Part shown: piece by piece, positions 45,803-56,676 of the stretch | Numbering within the stretch: the stretch's first letter is position 1 | Layout: every line of letters starts with the position of its first letter | Origin: Cognatiluteimonas lumbrici | GTDB lineage: Bacteria; Pseudomonadota; Gammaproteobacteria; Xanthomonadales; Xanthomonadaceae | Assembly (NCBI RefSeq): GCF_006476065.1 | Contig: NZ_ML636798.1 | Location: 1,624,207 to 1,688,206, forward strand | Length of the DNA stretch: 64,000 bases | Direction of reading: 5' to 3' | Made by a program: the position numbers and the translations under genes | Notes under the pieces: generated by a model | What the model was told of the DNA's origin: nothing | Seen by the model: only the letters and a program-made list of their open reading frames with translations | Database searches by the model: none

Positions 45803-45882
45803 CGCCACAGCCTACCCTTGGGGCGTCGCAGGTCGCGCGACCCGCGCCTGACCCGTTCACGGAAAAGCGTCCACGGAACCGC

Positions 45883-47322
45883 ATGCTCGACGCCCTGCAG
45901 GATCTCTGGCACTGGTTCGTCGCGATTCCCCACCTCGGGGTCTACCTGGCGGTGGCCTGGATCGCCTACGTCGTCGGCCTCGGCGGCTGGATCGTGCTGC
46001 AGAAGCGGCCGCCGGTCGCGACCCTGAGCTGGCTGTTCGGGCTGGCCGCGATCCCGGTGCTGGGGGTGGCCATCTACATCGTGTTCGGGCCGCAGCGGAT
46101 CCGGCGCCACCGGCTGCGCCGCCGGCGGTCGCGGGTGAGCCTGTCGAACGAGCAGGTCGAGGCCGCCGGCGAGGCCGAACTGGCGACGCTGGCGCAGGCG
46201 ACCAGCGGCCTGCCCGCCAGCACCTGCACCGACGTGCGCCTGCTGGTGGACGGCGGTGCCACCTACGACGCGCTGCTGGAGGCGATCGCGTCGGCGCGCG
46301 AGCACGTGCACCTGGAGTACTACATCTACGCCGCCGACCGCACCGGAACCGCGCTGCGCGACGCGCTGGCCGAGCGCGCGCGTGCCGGGGTCGCGGTGCG
46401 GCTGCTGCTGGACGCGGTCGGGTCGGCCGGGATCCCCCGCGATTTCTTCGCGCCGCTCACCGACGCGGGCGGCGAGGTTGCCTGGTTCCACCCGATGCAG
46501 TTCGGCCGCATCTGGCAACGCACCTGGATCAACCTGCGCTCGCACCGCAAGATCGTGGTGGTGGACGGCCGCGTCGGCTTCACCGGCGGCATCAACATCA
46601 CCGACGAGCAGAACGAGCGCCTGCGCGCGGATGCCTACCGCGACCTGCACGTGCGCGTGGAGGGCGACGCGGTGCGCGGCCTGCAGGTGCTGTTCGTCGA
46701 GGACTGGGCCTACGCCACCGGGCAGCGCGACTTCATCGCCTCGGTGGTGCGGGCAATGCCGCCGCGAAGCCCGGGTCCGATCTCCGCGCAGGTGGTCGGC
46801 TCGGGGCCGGACTCGCCTTGGGAGGCGATCCACCGGCTGCACGTCGGTGCGATCCATGCCGCCAGCCGGCGCGTGTGGCTGGCGACGCCCTACTTCGTGC
46901 CCGGCGAGGCGGCGATGATGGCGTTGACCTCGGCCGCGCTCGGCGGGCTCGACGTGCGCGTGCTGGTGCCGCGCAACAGCGACTCGCGGCTGGTGACCTG
47001 GGCGGCGCGCTCGTACTTCGACGAGCTGCTGGCGGCCGGCGTGCGCGTGTACGAGTACGGGCCGCGCATGCTGCACACCAAGGCGCTGCTGGTGGACGAC
47101 GACCTGGCGATCGTCGGCAGCGCCAACTTCGACTCGCGCAGCTTCAGCCTCAACTTCGAGGTCTCGATGGTGTTCCGCGACGCCGGCGTGACGGCCGACC
47201 TGGAGCGGCTGTTCAACGGCGACTTCGCGTCGGCGCCACGGGTGCGCCCGGACCGGCCGGTGCCGCTGTGGTCGGTGCGCCTGCCCGAGGCGCTGGCGCG
47301 GCTGCTGTCGCCGGTGCTGTAG
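45883..47322 (+). CDS. cardiolipin synthase (phospholipase D superfamily)
   Basis: A 479-residue membrane enzyme joining phosphatidylglycerol molecules to cardiolipin. Two N-terminal membrane helices (about 12-35 and 42-65) are followed by two HKD motifs: [20 protein letters not shown] (about 220-239) and [20 protein letters not shown] (about 400-419). [11 protein letters not shown] and FVPGEAAM are typical ClsA-type blocks. The ATG at 45883 is chosen at the family start; the frame is open upstream to 45790. pdxJ follows after 31 bp on the same strand. Confidence 0.92.
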   Translation: MLDALQDLWHWFVAIPHLGVYLAVAWIAYVVGLGGWIVLQKRPPVATLSWLFGLAAIPVLGVAIYIVFGPQRIRRHRLRRRRSRVSLSNEQVEAAGEAELATLAQATSGLPASTCTDVRLLVDGGATYDALLEAIASAREHVHLEYYIYAADRTGTALRDALAERARAGVAVRLLLDAVGSAGIPRDFFAPLTDAGGEVAWFHPMQFGRIWQRTWINLRSHRKIVVVDGRVGFTGGINITDEQNERLRADAYRDLHVRVEGDAVRGLQVLFVEDWAYATGQRDFIASVVRAMPPRSPGPISAQVVGSGPDSPWEAIHRLHVGAIHAASRRVWLATPYFVPGEAAMMALTSAALGGLDVRVLVPRNSDSRLVTWAARSYFDELLAAGVRVYEYGPRMLHTKALLVDDDLAIVGSANFDSRSFSLNFEVSMVFRDAGVTADLERLFNGDFASAPRVRPDRPVPLWSVRLPEALARLLSPVL

Positions 47323-47353
47323 GGGCGCGGGGCGGCGCGCTAGACTGCGCGCG

Positions 47354-48103
47354 ATGACCGTGCTCAGCGTCAACGTCAACAAGGTCGCGGTGCTGCGCAA
47401 CTCGCGCGGCGGCCAGGCCCCGGACGTGGTCCGCGCCGCGCGCACCTGCCTCGACGCGGGCGCCCACGGCATCACCGTGCATCCGCGTCCGGACGCGCGC
47501 CACATCCGCGCCGACGACGTGCTGGCGCTGGCCGCGCTGTGCCGCGAGTACGGGGTCGAGTTCAACCTCGAGGGCAATCCGTTCGCGCCGCCGCGCGAGG
47601 GCTACCCCGGCTTCCACGCGCTGTGCGCGCAGGCCCTGCCGGCCCAGGCCACCCTGGTGCCCGACGGCGACGGCCAGCTCACCAGCGACCACGGCTTCGA
47701 CTTCGCCGCCGACGGGGCTCGCCTGCGCCCGCACGTGGCGGCGCTGAAGGCGCTCGGCTGCCGGGTCAGCGTGTTCGTGGACCCGGGCGACCCCGGCGTG
47801 GCGGAAGCGGCGGCCGTGGGCGCCGACCGCGTCGAGCTCTACACCGGGCCCTTCGCCGAGGCCTTCGCGGCCGGCGCGCCCGACCCGGCCGCGGCCTGCG
47901 CCGAGAGCGCGCGCCTGGCCCAGGCCGCCGGGCTCGGGGTCAACGCCGGCCACGACCTCAGCCAGGCCAACCTCGGCGCGTTCCTGGCCGCGGTCCCGGG
48001 GGTGCTCGAGGTGTCCATCGGCCACGCCGTGATCGACGAGGCGCTCTACGCCGGCCTCGATGCCACCGTCCGCGCCTACCTGCGGATCCTCGCCGCCGCG
48101 TGA
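47354..48103 (+). CDS. pdxJ: pyridoxine 5'-phosphate synthase
   Basis: A 249-residue TIM-barrel enzyme condensing 3-amino-1-hydroxyacetone phosphate with deoxyxylulose phosphate to make vitamin B6. Characteristic segments are [49 protein letters not shown] and [20 protein letters not shown]. Length is typical. A hairpin with an A-run on the plus strand lies directly after the stop and serves the opposite-strand TonB operon. pdxJ next to the exbD2 end is a xanthomonad arrangement. Confidence 0.96.
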   Translation: MTVLSVNVNKVAVLRNSRGGQAPDVVRAARTCLDAGAHGITVHPRPDARHIRADDVLALAALCREYGVEFNLEGNPFAPPREGYPGFHALCAQALPAQATLVPDGDGQLTSDHGFDFAADGARLRPHVAALKALGCRVSVFVDPGDPGVAEAAAVGADRVELYTGPFAEAFAAGAPDPAAACAESARLAQAAGLGVNAGHDLSQANLGAFLAAVPGVLEVSIGHAVIDEALYAGLDATVRAYLRILAAA

Positions 48104-48106
48104 GGC

Positions 48107-48134
48107 AAAAAAAAGCCGCCCTCGAGGGGCGGCT
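48107..48134 (-). terminator. intrinsic terminator of the tonB-exbB-exbD operon
   Basis: Read leftward, an 8-bp GC stem AGCCGCCC/GGGCGGCT with a 5-base loop is followed by eight T's (A-run 48107-48114 on the plus strand). It lies 29 bp past the exbD2 stop. Confidence 0.85.
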
Positions 48135-48162
48135 CAACAAAGGTAGGTAAGCGTCTTGCGGT

Positions 48163-48582
48163 TTACTTCTTGACGAACCCGATCTTCTGCATCTGCGCGT
48201 TGCGGGCCGAAGCCAGCACCTGCGCAAGGATGCCGTACTCGGCCTGCAGGTCCATGTCGATCTGCAGCGTCGGCTGGTTGCCGGGATCGCGCTGGACCTC
48301 GGTTTCCATCATGTTGCGCAGCGCCGACAGCGGAACCGGGCTCTGGTTCCAGTAGACCTGGCCGACGGAATCGATGCGCAGGTCGATCGGCTCCGGCGGA
48401 TCACGCCGGTTCTCCGGCGGATTGAGCGACTTCTGCGGCAGGTCGATGTCGATGGGGTACGACAGGATCGGCGCGGTCACCATGAAGATGATCAGCAGCA
48501 CCAGCATCACGTCCACGAGGGGCGTGACGTTGATGTCGCACATCGCCGAGTTGGCACCGCCGGAATTGCTGGAAAAGGCCAT
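48163..48582 (-). CDS. exbD2: ExbD2 biopolymer transport protein
   Basis: A 139-residue TolR/ExbD-family protein with a single N-terminal helix (about 17-38) that holds the essential membrane aspartate in [20 protein letters not shown]. The periplasmic domain (about 45-139) is shortened as usual. It is the last gene of the operon; exbD1 lies 12 bp upstream. It is a paralogue of exbD1, and the xanthomonad exbD2 is partly specialised for particular receptors. The intrinsic terminator follows. Confidence 0.94.
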   Translation of the reverse strand: MAFSSNSGGANSAMCDINVTPLVDVMLVLLIIFMVTAPILSYPIDIDLPQKSLNPPENRRDPPEPIDLRIDSVGQVYWNQSPVPLSALRNMMETEVQRDPGNQPTLQIDMDLQAEYGILAQVLASARNAQMQKIGFVKK

Positions 48583-48594
48583 CGTGCGTACTCC

Positions 48595-49020
48595 TCAGCG
48601 CGGCCGGACTTTGGTGGCCACGAAGCCGACCTTGCGGATGCCCTGGGCCTGCGCGGTGTCCACCACCTGCTTGATCGCCTCGTAGCGGGTGGTCTCGTCG
48701 CCGCGGATGTTCACCGCCGGCTGCGGGACCTTCTGCGCCTCGACCGAGAGCTGGCTCTCGAGCAGGTTGGGCGGCACCGGCACGTCGTTCCAGTACACCG
48801 TGCCGTTCGAGGTCACCGTGATGGTGATCGGCGGCGCGGGCGGCACCGATTCGTCGCGGTGGTCGAGGTTCGCCTGGGGCAGTTCGACCTTGATCTTGTG
48901 CGACATCAGGGGCGCCGTGATCATGAAGATGATCAGCAGGACCAGCATCACGTCCACGAGGGGCGTGACGTTGATCTCCGACATCGGTGCGCCGGCTTCG
49001 TTACCGGTACTGAAGGCCAT
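48595..49020 (-). CDS. exbD: ExbD1 biopolymer transport protein
   Basis: A 141-residue ExbD, proton-driven partner of ExbB and TonB. One N-terminal helix contains [20 protein letters not shown] with the key Asp25-region. The periplasmic part (IKVELPQANLDHRDE onward) ends RKVGFVATKVRPR. It lies between exbB (30-bp gap) and exbD2 on the same strand. The start MAFSTGNEAGAPMSEINVTP gives the normal length. Confidence 0.95.
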   Translation of the reverse strand: MAFSTGNEAGAPMSEINVTPLVDVMLVLLIIFMITAPLMSHKIKVELPQANLDHRDESVPPAPPITITVTSNGTVYWNDVPVPPNLLESQLSVEAQKVPQPAVNIRGDETTRYEAIKQVVDTAQAQGIRKVGFVATKVRPR

Positions 49021-49050
49021 GGGCCTGACTCCGTGGTGCTGTTCGACGTA

Positions 49051-49824
49051 TTAGCGCTTGTTGGCCACTTCGCCGACGCGCGAGCCGGTGGCGAAGAAGT
49101 CGTGCAGGTCGTGCGCGAACGTGTCGAACTGGTTGTAGGTGACGCGGTTGAGGCGGACGAAGAAGTTGTACGCCAGCACCGCCGGGATCGCGGTGAACAG
49201 ACCGAGGGCGGTCATGATCAGCGCCTCGCCCACCGGGCCGGCGACGGCGTCGATGGAGGCCTGGCCGGTGGCGCCGATGCGGATCAGGGCGCCGTAGATG
49301 CCCCACACCGTACCCAGCAGACCGACGAACGGCGCGGTCGAACCGACGGTGGCCAGCACGGTCAGGCCCGACTCCAGGCGCATGGACTCGCGGGTCACGG
49401 CCTGGCGCAGGGCGCGGTCGACGAACTCGGAGCGGTTCAGCGACTCGGCCAGGCGCGAACCGTCATGGCGCTGGTGGTGCGCGGCGGCCTGGGCGGCGTC
49501 GAGCGCGATCTTGGAGAACGGCTCGCTGCGCGGCTGCTCTTCCATGTAGCGGATCGCGTCCTGCGCGTTCGGGGTCTCCCAGAACGTGCTGACCACGCGG
49601 TCGGCACTGCGGCGCAGGCTGATGTTCTTGAACGTGTTGATGACGATCCAGTAGACCGACATCGCGGACATGACCAGGAGGGTGAGAAGCACCACCCAGG
49701 ACACCGCAAAGGCGCCCGGGTCGGACATCATTTCCTGGAGCAGATGGTCCATGCCCATCTGCGTCAGGGCGGAGGCGGCGTTGCCCCCGGTCGCAGCGGC
49801 GGCTTGAGTGGTTTCCTGCAGCAT
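49051..49824 (-). CDS. exbB: ExbB biopolymer transport protein
   Basis: A 257-residue MotA/TolQ/ExbB proton-channel protein. The first helix is about 40-65 (AVSWVVLLTLLVMSAMSVYW) and a second pair is at about 155-185 and 195-220, with GSTAPFVGLLGTVWGIYGAL and GPVGEALIMTALGLFTAIPA. It forms the pentamer around ExbD that energises TonB. The gene follows tonB after a 93-bp gap and precedes exbD1. Confidence 0.96.
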   Translation of the reverse strand: MLQETTQAAAATGGNAASALTQMGMDHLLQEMMSDPGAFAVSWVVLLTLLVMSAMSVYWIVINTFKNISLRRSADRVVSTFWETPNAQDAIRYMEEQPRSEPFSKIALDAAQAAAHHQRHDGSRLAESLNRSEFVDRALRQAVTRESMRLESGLTVLATVGSTAPFVGLLGTVWGIYGALIRIGATGQASIDAVAGPVGEALIMTALGLFTAIPAVLAYNFFVRLNRVTYNQFDTFAHDLHDFFATGSRVGEVANKR

Positions 49825-49917
49825 GACGCTTACCTTTGGATGTTGTGGTTTGGGATGTTTACAGCGGTGGAGCGGTGACGCGGGCGACCAGGTCGCCGCC
49901 CGTATGGGTTTCGGTCG

Positions 49918-50586
49918 TTACTGGATGACGAAGTCCACCGGGACGCGGACGCGGCCGCCGACGGCGCGGCCTCCGGTCCTGCCGGGATTGAAGCGCCAGC
50001 CGCGGGCCGCCTTGATCGCGGCGCGATCGAGGTTGCGGTTGCCGCTGGAGCTTTCCACCTGGACGTCGGTGGCGTTGCCGTTGGCGTCCACGGTGATGAT
50101 CAGCACGACCTGTCCCTCGATGCCGCGGCGGCGCTCGGCCGGCGGGTAGACCGGGGGGTTCATGTTGCGCGAGGAGATGTCGAGGCTCGCGCCGATGTCC
50201 GGCTGCGGCGCGGGCGGCGCCGGGGGCGCCGGCGGCGGGGCCGCGGTGTCCATCGGCGAGGGATCGTCGAACACCACCGGCGGTTCCGGCGGCGGCGGGA
50301 TCGGCGGCGCCGGCTGCGGCGGGGCGAGCTGCTTGATCTCCTGCGGCTTCGGCGGCTCGGGCGGCGGCGGCGGCGGCGGGGGCGGCGGCGGCGGCGGCTC
50401 GATGATCACCACCCGGGTGACGTCCTCTTCGGCCTTCTCCTGGCCCGGGGGCGAGACCGGCGCCAGCAGCAGCAGCAGGGCCGCAGCGTGGACCGCAATC
50501 ATCAGGGTGTAGCCGGCGATGCGGGGCCAGTTCAGGCCGCCATCGCCATCGTTGTTGCGTTCGCTCGTCGGCTCGGCTTGCGTCAT
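49918..50586 (-). CDS. tonB: energy transducer TonB
   Basis: A 222-residue TonB. It has a short cytoplasmic N-terminus, one transmembrane anchor (IAGYTLMIAVHAAALLLLLA, about residues 23-42), a long proline-rich spacer (runs of up to 13 prolines, about 65-125), and the C-terminal TonB domain (about 140-222) with IEGQVVLIITVDANGNATDV and AARGWRFNPGRT. It transmits proton-motive force from ExbBD to outer-membrane receptors such as the one at 1-1668. A candidate promoter lies at 50673-50701. The TPR gene upstream is separated by 141 bp. Confidence 0.95.
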   Translation of the reverse strand: MTQAEPTSERNNDGDGGLNWPRIAGYTLMIAVHAAALLLLLAPVSPPGQEKAEEDVTRVVIIEPPPPPPPPPPPPPEPPKPQEIKQLAPPQPAPPIPPPPEPPVVFDDPSPMDTAAPPPAPPAPPAPQPDIGASLDISSRNMNPPVYPPAERRRGIEGQVVLIITVDANGNATDVQVESSSGNRNLDRAAIKAARGWRFNPGRTGGRAVGGRVRVPVDFVIQ

Positions 50587-50638
50587 GCGGGGGAAACTCG
50601 GGTGTGGCCGGGCGCGCCTGCGCCGCGGGAAAAGTCGG

Positions 50639-50662
50639 CCCGCGGCCGTTTTCGGCCGCGGG
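50639..50662 (-). promoter_or_regulatory. 10-bp perfect hairpin in the tonB leader
   Basis: cccgcggccg, loop tttt, cggccgcggg: a perfect 10-bp stem with a 4-base loop, just downstream of the tonB candidate promoter. It is either the terminator of the upstream TPR gene (CTTTTCCC follows 5 nt later on the minus strand) or a stabilising hairpin at the 5' end of tonB mRNA. Confidence 0.55.
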
Positions 50663-50672
50663 AACCTCTAAG

Positions 50673-50701
50673 CTTATACCAATCCTTCAGGCCGATACCA
50701 A
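50673..50701 (-). promoter_or_regulatory. candidate sigma-70 promoter of tonB
   Basis: On the minus strand TTGGTA (50701-50696), 17-bp spacer, TATAAG (50678-50673). It is placed 87 bp before the tonB ATG. No clear Fur box is visible nearby. Confidence 0.5.
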
Positions 50702-50727
50702 CCTGCAGGCACGGGAACTGGGACGCC

Positions 50728-51861
50728 CTACCCGCCTCCGAGCAGCTTGCGGGCCTGCTCCGGTTCCTGCACGCCCTTGTCGAGCGCCTGCTGGGCGGCG
50801 GCGGCCGCTTCGGCCTTCCGGCCCGCCTCGTAATAGATCTTGGCGAGGTTGAGGGCGGCTTCGCCGTTGTCGGCGATCGGGGCGGCGCGCTTGTACATCT
50901 CGATGGCGCGCGCGTCGTCGCCGTCGTAGTACGCCTTCTGGCCGAGGACCATGTAGTCCTTGGCGAGCTGCGCGTTCGGCTGGATGACGCCCTTGGCCAG
51001 GCCGTCGTCGATCACCTTGAGCGCCTCGGCGTCGCGGTCGGAGTTGATGTAGCTCACGTACAGCGCGCGGTACTCGTTGGGCGTGGAGAACATGCCGCGG
51101 GCCTGGGCGTCGGCGAGCAGCGCCATCGCCTTGTCGTCCTGGCCGGCCTGCTGGTACGCGGCCACGGCGTTCATCATCACGGTCTTGTCGTCCGGGTGCG
51201 CGGCGAGCTGCTCCTCGTAGAGCTTGGCCGCCTCGTCGTAGCGCTCGAGCTGGATCAGCAGGCCGCCGCGCAGGGTGCGCGCCTCGACCTTGTCGGTGCC
51301 GGTCTCGGCGATGTAGCGGTCGATGGTCTCCAGCGCCTGCTCGTACTGGTTGAGCCCGTACTGCACCGCGGCCAGGTTGAACATCACGGTGTAGTGGTTG
51401 TTGTTGTCCAGGCCGTTGGCGGCGAGCGCGTTCTGGAAGAAGGTCACCGCCTTCGCGTCGTCGTCGTTGGAGCTGGCGGCGTTGCCGGCGAGCAGCCAGG
51501 CGAAGGCCTTCTCGTAGGCGTTGGCGTCGGGATCGGCGCCGACTTTCTCGGCCAGCGAAATGGTGGTCGCGTAGTCTTCCTTCTCGAACGCGTCCTGGAT
51601 CTGGCGCAGCTTCTTGACCCCGTTGCGGGTCGCCTTGGTCTCGGGCTCCTCGCGGGTGGCCTTGGGATACAGCTGCTCCTGCTGCTCGGCCTTGCCGGCG
51701 TTGGCCTTGGCGCGGGCGGCATCGCGCTTGGCGCGCATGCTCTGGCGACCGACGCCGTAGTCCTGGGAGAAAGCGTCCGGCACGCCGGTCGCGAGCATCA
51801 TCACCGCGACCAGGGCCATCGGGATGCAACGGAGGGACAGGCTCTTGCGGGGGGTGTTCAT
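50728..51861 (-). CDS. exported tetratricopeptide-repeat protein
   Basis: A 377-residue protein with a signal peptide (about 1-32, ending DAFSQ-D). After an Ala/Lys/Arg/Glu-rich segment come several TPR-type helix pairs between about residues 75 and 360 (AVQYGLNQYEQALETIDRYI; GLLIQLERYDEAAKLYEEQL; AALNLAKIYYEAGRKAEAAA). TPRs mediate protein contacts, here in the periplasm. It sits just upstream of tonB on the same strand; TonB-linked TPR proteins are known in other bacteria, so a role in TonB complex assembly is plausible but not shown. Function is otherwise unknown. Confidence 0.8.
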   Translation of the reverse strand: MNTPRKSLSLRCIPMALVAVMMLATGVPDAFSQDYGVGRQSMRAKRDAARAKANAGKAEQQEQLYPKATREEPETKATRNGVKKLRQIQDAFEKEDYATTISLAEKVGADPDANAYEKAFAWLLAGNAASSNDDDAKAVTFFQNALAANGLDNNNHYTVMFNLAAVQYGLNQYEQALETIDRYIAETGTDKVEARTLRGGLLIQLERYDEAAKLYEEQLAAHPDDKTVMMNAVAAYQQAGQDDKAMALLADAQARGMFSTPNEYRALYVSYINSDRDAEALKVIDDGLAKGVIQPNAQLAKDYMVLGQKAYYDGDDARAIEMYKRAAPIADNGEAALNLAKIYYEAGRKAEAAAAAQQALDKGVQEPEQARKLLGGG

Positions 51862-51967
51862 TGCGCGACCTCGTCGTTCATGTGCAGTCCGGCCGCGGCC
51901 CGAGCCCCGGTCGAGCCGGTCACGCTATCAGAAAAACCCTACATCGCGCATCTTCCGCGACGGTCGT

Positions 51968-52774
51968 TCAGCCACACGACGGGCGGCTGCCGCTGGCCCT
52001 CGCCTGCTCGTAGACCGGCACCAGGCCAGCCGCGCGGCTGCGCAATTCGCCGATCCGGGCGTTCGGGTCCGGGTGCGTGGAGAGCCATTCCGGGGGCCGG
52101 CTGCCGCCCGCCTCGATCATGTTCTCCCACAGGTTCACGGCGGCGCGCGGGTCGAAGCCGGCGCGGGCCATGAGCTGCTGGCCGACCACGTCGGCCTCGG
52201 TCTCCTGGGTGCGCGAGCCCGGTAGCAGGAAACCGGTCTGGGCGAGGATGCTGCCGCCCTGCACCGCCGCGTTGGCGATGCCGCTGCCGTAGCGCGAGCC
52301 GAGCAGGCCGCCGAGCAGTTGCACCACGCCGGCGGCGCCGGCCTGGCGGGTGATGCGCTCGTTGTGGTGGTGGGCGAGCACGTGGCCGATCTCGTGCGCG
52401 ACGACCGCGGCCAGCTGGTCCTGGTTGGTCGCGACCTTGAACAGGCCGGTGTACACGCCGACCTTGCCGCCGGGCAGCACGAAGGCATTGGCGTCGTCGT
52501 CCACGAACAGCGTGGTTTCCCAGCCCTGCTGGCGCCAGTCGGCCGGCAGCGCGGCGACCAGGTCGTTCACCACGCAGCGCACGTAGGCGTTCTGGCGGGA
52601 ATCGCGGCTCTGGGGCTTCTGCGCCTTGAGTTCGGCGTAGGCCTGCGCCCCGAGCTGGTTGAGCTCGGCCTGCGAGACGGCACCGACGTACTGGGTGCGG
52701 CCGGTGGGCGAAGTGGTGGTGGCGCAGGCGCCGAGGGCGAGTGCGATCGCGGCGGAGAGCAGGAGGGATTTCAT
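51968..52774 (-). CDS. M48-family metalloprotease lipoprotein (LoiP/YggG-like)
   Basis: A 268-residue lipoprotein (lipobox LALGAC, Cys17). The zinc motif is HEIGH (His127-Glu128-His131, AAVVAHEIGHVLAHHHNERI) and the third ligand region QETEADVVGQQLMARAGFDP. It is likely an outer-membrane or periplasmic quality-control peptidase. It ends with LSTHPDPNARIGELRSRAAG, a typical LoiP-like block. It lies 138 bp downstream of gyrB on the same strand with a repeat in the gap. Confidence 0.92.
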   Translation of the reverse strand: MKSLLLSAAIALALGACATTTSPTGRTQYVGAVSQAELNQLGAQAYAELKAQKPQSRDSRQNAYVRCVVNDLVAALPADWRQQGWETTLFVDDDANAFVLPGGKVGVYTGLFKVATNQDQLAAVVAHEIGHVLAHHHNERITRQAGAAGVVQLLGGLLGSRYGSGIANAAVQGGSILAQTGFLLPGSRTQETEADVVGQQLMARAGFDPRAAVNLWENMIEAGGSRPPEWLSTHPDPNARIGELRSRAAGLVPVYEQARASGSRPSCG

Positions 52775-52840
52775 GGGGGGCCGACTCCATTCAGGCAGGA
52801 GGCCCTTGTACCGGGATTTGGGCGAAGGGGGTGTAAAGCT

Positions 52841-52894
52841 TGCCCCTCATCCGCCCCCTGCGGGGGCACCTTCTCCCCGCGGGCGGGGAGAAGG
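52841..52894. repeat. double-palindrome GC-rich repeat after gyrB
   Basis: The layout is tgcccctcat, palindrome gccccctgcgggggc (52853-52867), acc, then palindrome cttctccccgc...gcggggagaag (52870-52893). It has the same architecture as the repeat in recB (21803-21857). It lies between gyrB and the M48 gene, where the stems could also terminate gyrB transcription. Confidence 0.75.
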
Positions 52895-52911
52895 GACGGC
52901 CGCGGGCTGGT

Positions 52912-55437
<2,526 letters not shown>

Positions 55438-55451
55438 CTATGGATGCTCCA

Positions 55452-55457
55452 AGTATA
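55452..55457 (-). promoter_or_regulatory. candidate -10 element of gyrB
   Basis: TATACT on the minus strand, 81 bp before the gyrB ATG. No convincing -35 box at 16-18 bp. GATTGGTATACTTGG resembles the tonB -10 region GATTGGTATAAG. Confidence 0.35.
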
Positions 55458-55484
55458 CCAATCGGGGCCGGCGCACGGAGCGGC

Positions 55485-56594
55485 TCAGGCAGGCGGCGAG
55501 GGCATTCCTTCAGCTGCCGTGACCGCCCCATGTTCCACGTGGAACATCTGCACCGGCAGCCCGGCCGGGAGCCCCGGGGGCGGTTCGGTGCCGGTGATCA
55601 CGACCTGCGCTCCGTACCCCGCCAACCGCTCCAGGACCATGGCCTGGTGGGCCCGGTCCAGCTCCGAGGCCAGGTCGTCCAGCGCCACCACCGGCCATTC
55701 GCCGAGCGCGGCGGCCAGATACTCGGCCTGCGCCAGCAGGGCGGCCAGCGCGGTCAGCTTGCCCTGCCCGCGGGACAGCGCGTCGCGCCCCGGGATCCCG
55801 GATTGCTGGATGCGCCAGTCGGCGCGATGCGGGCCGACCGACGTGAACCCGGCCGCCAGGTCCCGCTCGCGGGCCAGCAACAGCGCATCCGACAGCGGCA
55901 GGTCGTCACGACGCCAGCCCGGCTGGAACTGGAGGCTCCACTTCCCGGCTTCCGGCAGCAACGCCTCGCCGGCGGCGCGCAGGAACGGGGCGAGCTGCTC
56001 CAGGTAGCGCTCGCGGTAGGCGGTGAGGGGTTCCCCGGCCCGCACGAGTTCCCGCTCCCAGGCGTCGAGCTGTCCCGCCTGTCCGCGGGCCTTGAGGAGC
56101 GCGTTGCGTTGCTTGAGCGCCCGCGAGTACTGGCGCCACCAGCCGAGGAACTCCGGTTCCACGTGGAACAGGCCCCAGTCCATGAACCGGCGGCGCTGAT
56201 CCGCGGCCCCCGTGACCAGCGCATGGCTGCCCGGCTCGAAGGTCACCACCGCCAAGGCTGCGCACAGATCTCCGAGCTGCCCGAGGTCCGCACCGTCCAA
56301 CCGCCCTTCCCAGGTCCCACCGGAGTGGCGCAGGCCGGCGCGGCGGGTGCGCTTGCCGCCGGCGTGCTCCTCCCACTCGACGAAGACCTCGACCGCTTCG
56401 GCTCCGGCGCGGACCAGACCGTCGCGGACCCGCCCCCGGAAGCTGCGTCCGTAGGACATCAGGTGCAGGGCCTCGAGCACGCTGGTCTTGCCGCTGCCGT
56501 TGGCACCCGTGAGCAGGTTCAGGCCGGACGCAGGCGCGAGGCTGCCACTTTCGAAGCGGCGCAGGTTGCGGAATTCGAGGCGGGTCACCCGCAC
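55485..56594 (-). CDS. recF: DNA replication and repair protein RecF
   Basis: A 369-residue SMC-like ATPase that loads RecA at gaps. Motifs: N-terminal LEFRNLRRFESGSLAPASGL, Walker A TGANGSGKTSVLEALHLMSY (about 29-48), VTFEPGSHALVTG, signature DALSRGQGKLTALAALLAQA and Walker B PVVALDDLASELDRAHQAMV. The start is GTG at 56594; GTG 56588 two codons in is also possible. The last ~20 residues contain parS site 1 (FHVEH), and another parS lies in the middle of the gene. It follows dnaN with 82 bp, including a terminator and a third parS. Confidence 0.95.
   Translation of the reverse strand: MRVTRLEFRNLRRFESGSLAPASGLNLLTGANGSGKTSVLEALHLMSYGRSFRGRVRDGLVRAGAEAVEVFVEWEEHAGGKRTRRAGLRHSGGTWEGRLDGADLGQLGDLCAALAVVTFEPGSHALVTGAADQRRRFMDWGLFHVEPEFLGWWRQYSRALKQRNALLKARGQAGQLDAWERELVRAGEPLTAYRERYLEQLAPFLRAAGEALLPEAGKWSLQFQPGWRRDDLPLSDALLLARERDLAAGFTSVGPHRADWRIQQSGIPGRDALSRGQGKLTALAALLAQAEYLAAALGEWPVVALDDLASELDRAHQAMVLERLAGYGAQVVITGTEPPPGLPAGLPVQMFHVEHGAVTAAEGMPSPPA
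55531..55546. promoter_or_regulatory. parS-like centromere site 1
   Basis: TGTTCCACGTGGAACA, a perfect 16-bp palindrome matching the gammaproteobacterial ParB-binding consensus. It lies in the 3' end of recF about 2.4 kb from oriC. ParB loading here would drive chromosome segregation. Confidence 0.88.
56155..56170. promoter_or_regulatory. parS-like centromere site 2
   Basis: GGTTCCACGTGGAACA, inside recF; differs from site 1 only at the first base and keeps the central palindrome. Confidence 0.82.
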
Positions 56595-56608
56595 CGGCGC
56601 GCTCCCGC

Positions 56609-56638
56609 AAAAGCAGAACGCCCGGACCAGGCCGGGCG
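56609..56638 (-). terminator. intrinsic terminator after dnaN
   Basis: On the minus strand a 7-bp stem CGCCCGG/CCGGGCG with 6-base loop is followed by TTCTGCTTTT. It lies 39 bp after the dnaN stop and immediately before recF, so recF may need its own promoter or readthrough. Confidence 0.6.
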
Positions 56639-56642
56639 CTCT

Positions 56643-56658
56643 CGTTCCACGTGGAACC
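56643..56658. promoter_or_regulatory. parS-like centromere site 3
   Basis: CGTTCCACGTGGAACC, in the dnaN-recF gap; keeps the 14-bp core GTTCCACGTGGAAC. Confidence 0.82.
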
Positions 56659-56676
56659 CGGTGGCGGTTCGCCCGG

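Noticed and set aside
50340-50410. Simple GGCGGC-type repeat as a regulatory or CRISPR-like repeat
   Set aside because: It is the codon run for the proline-rich spacer of TonB on the minus strand.
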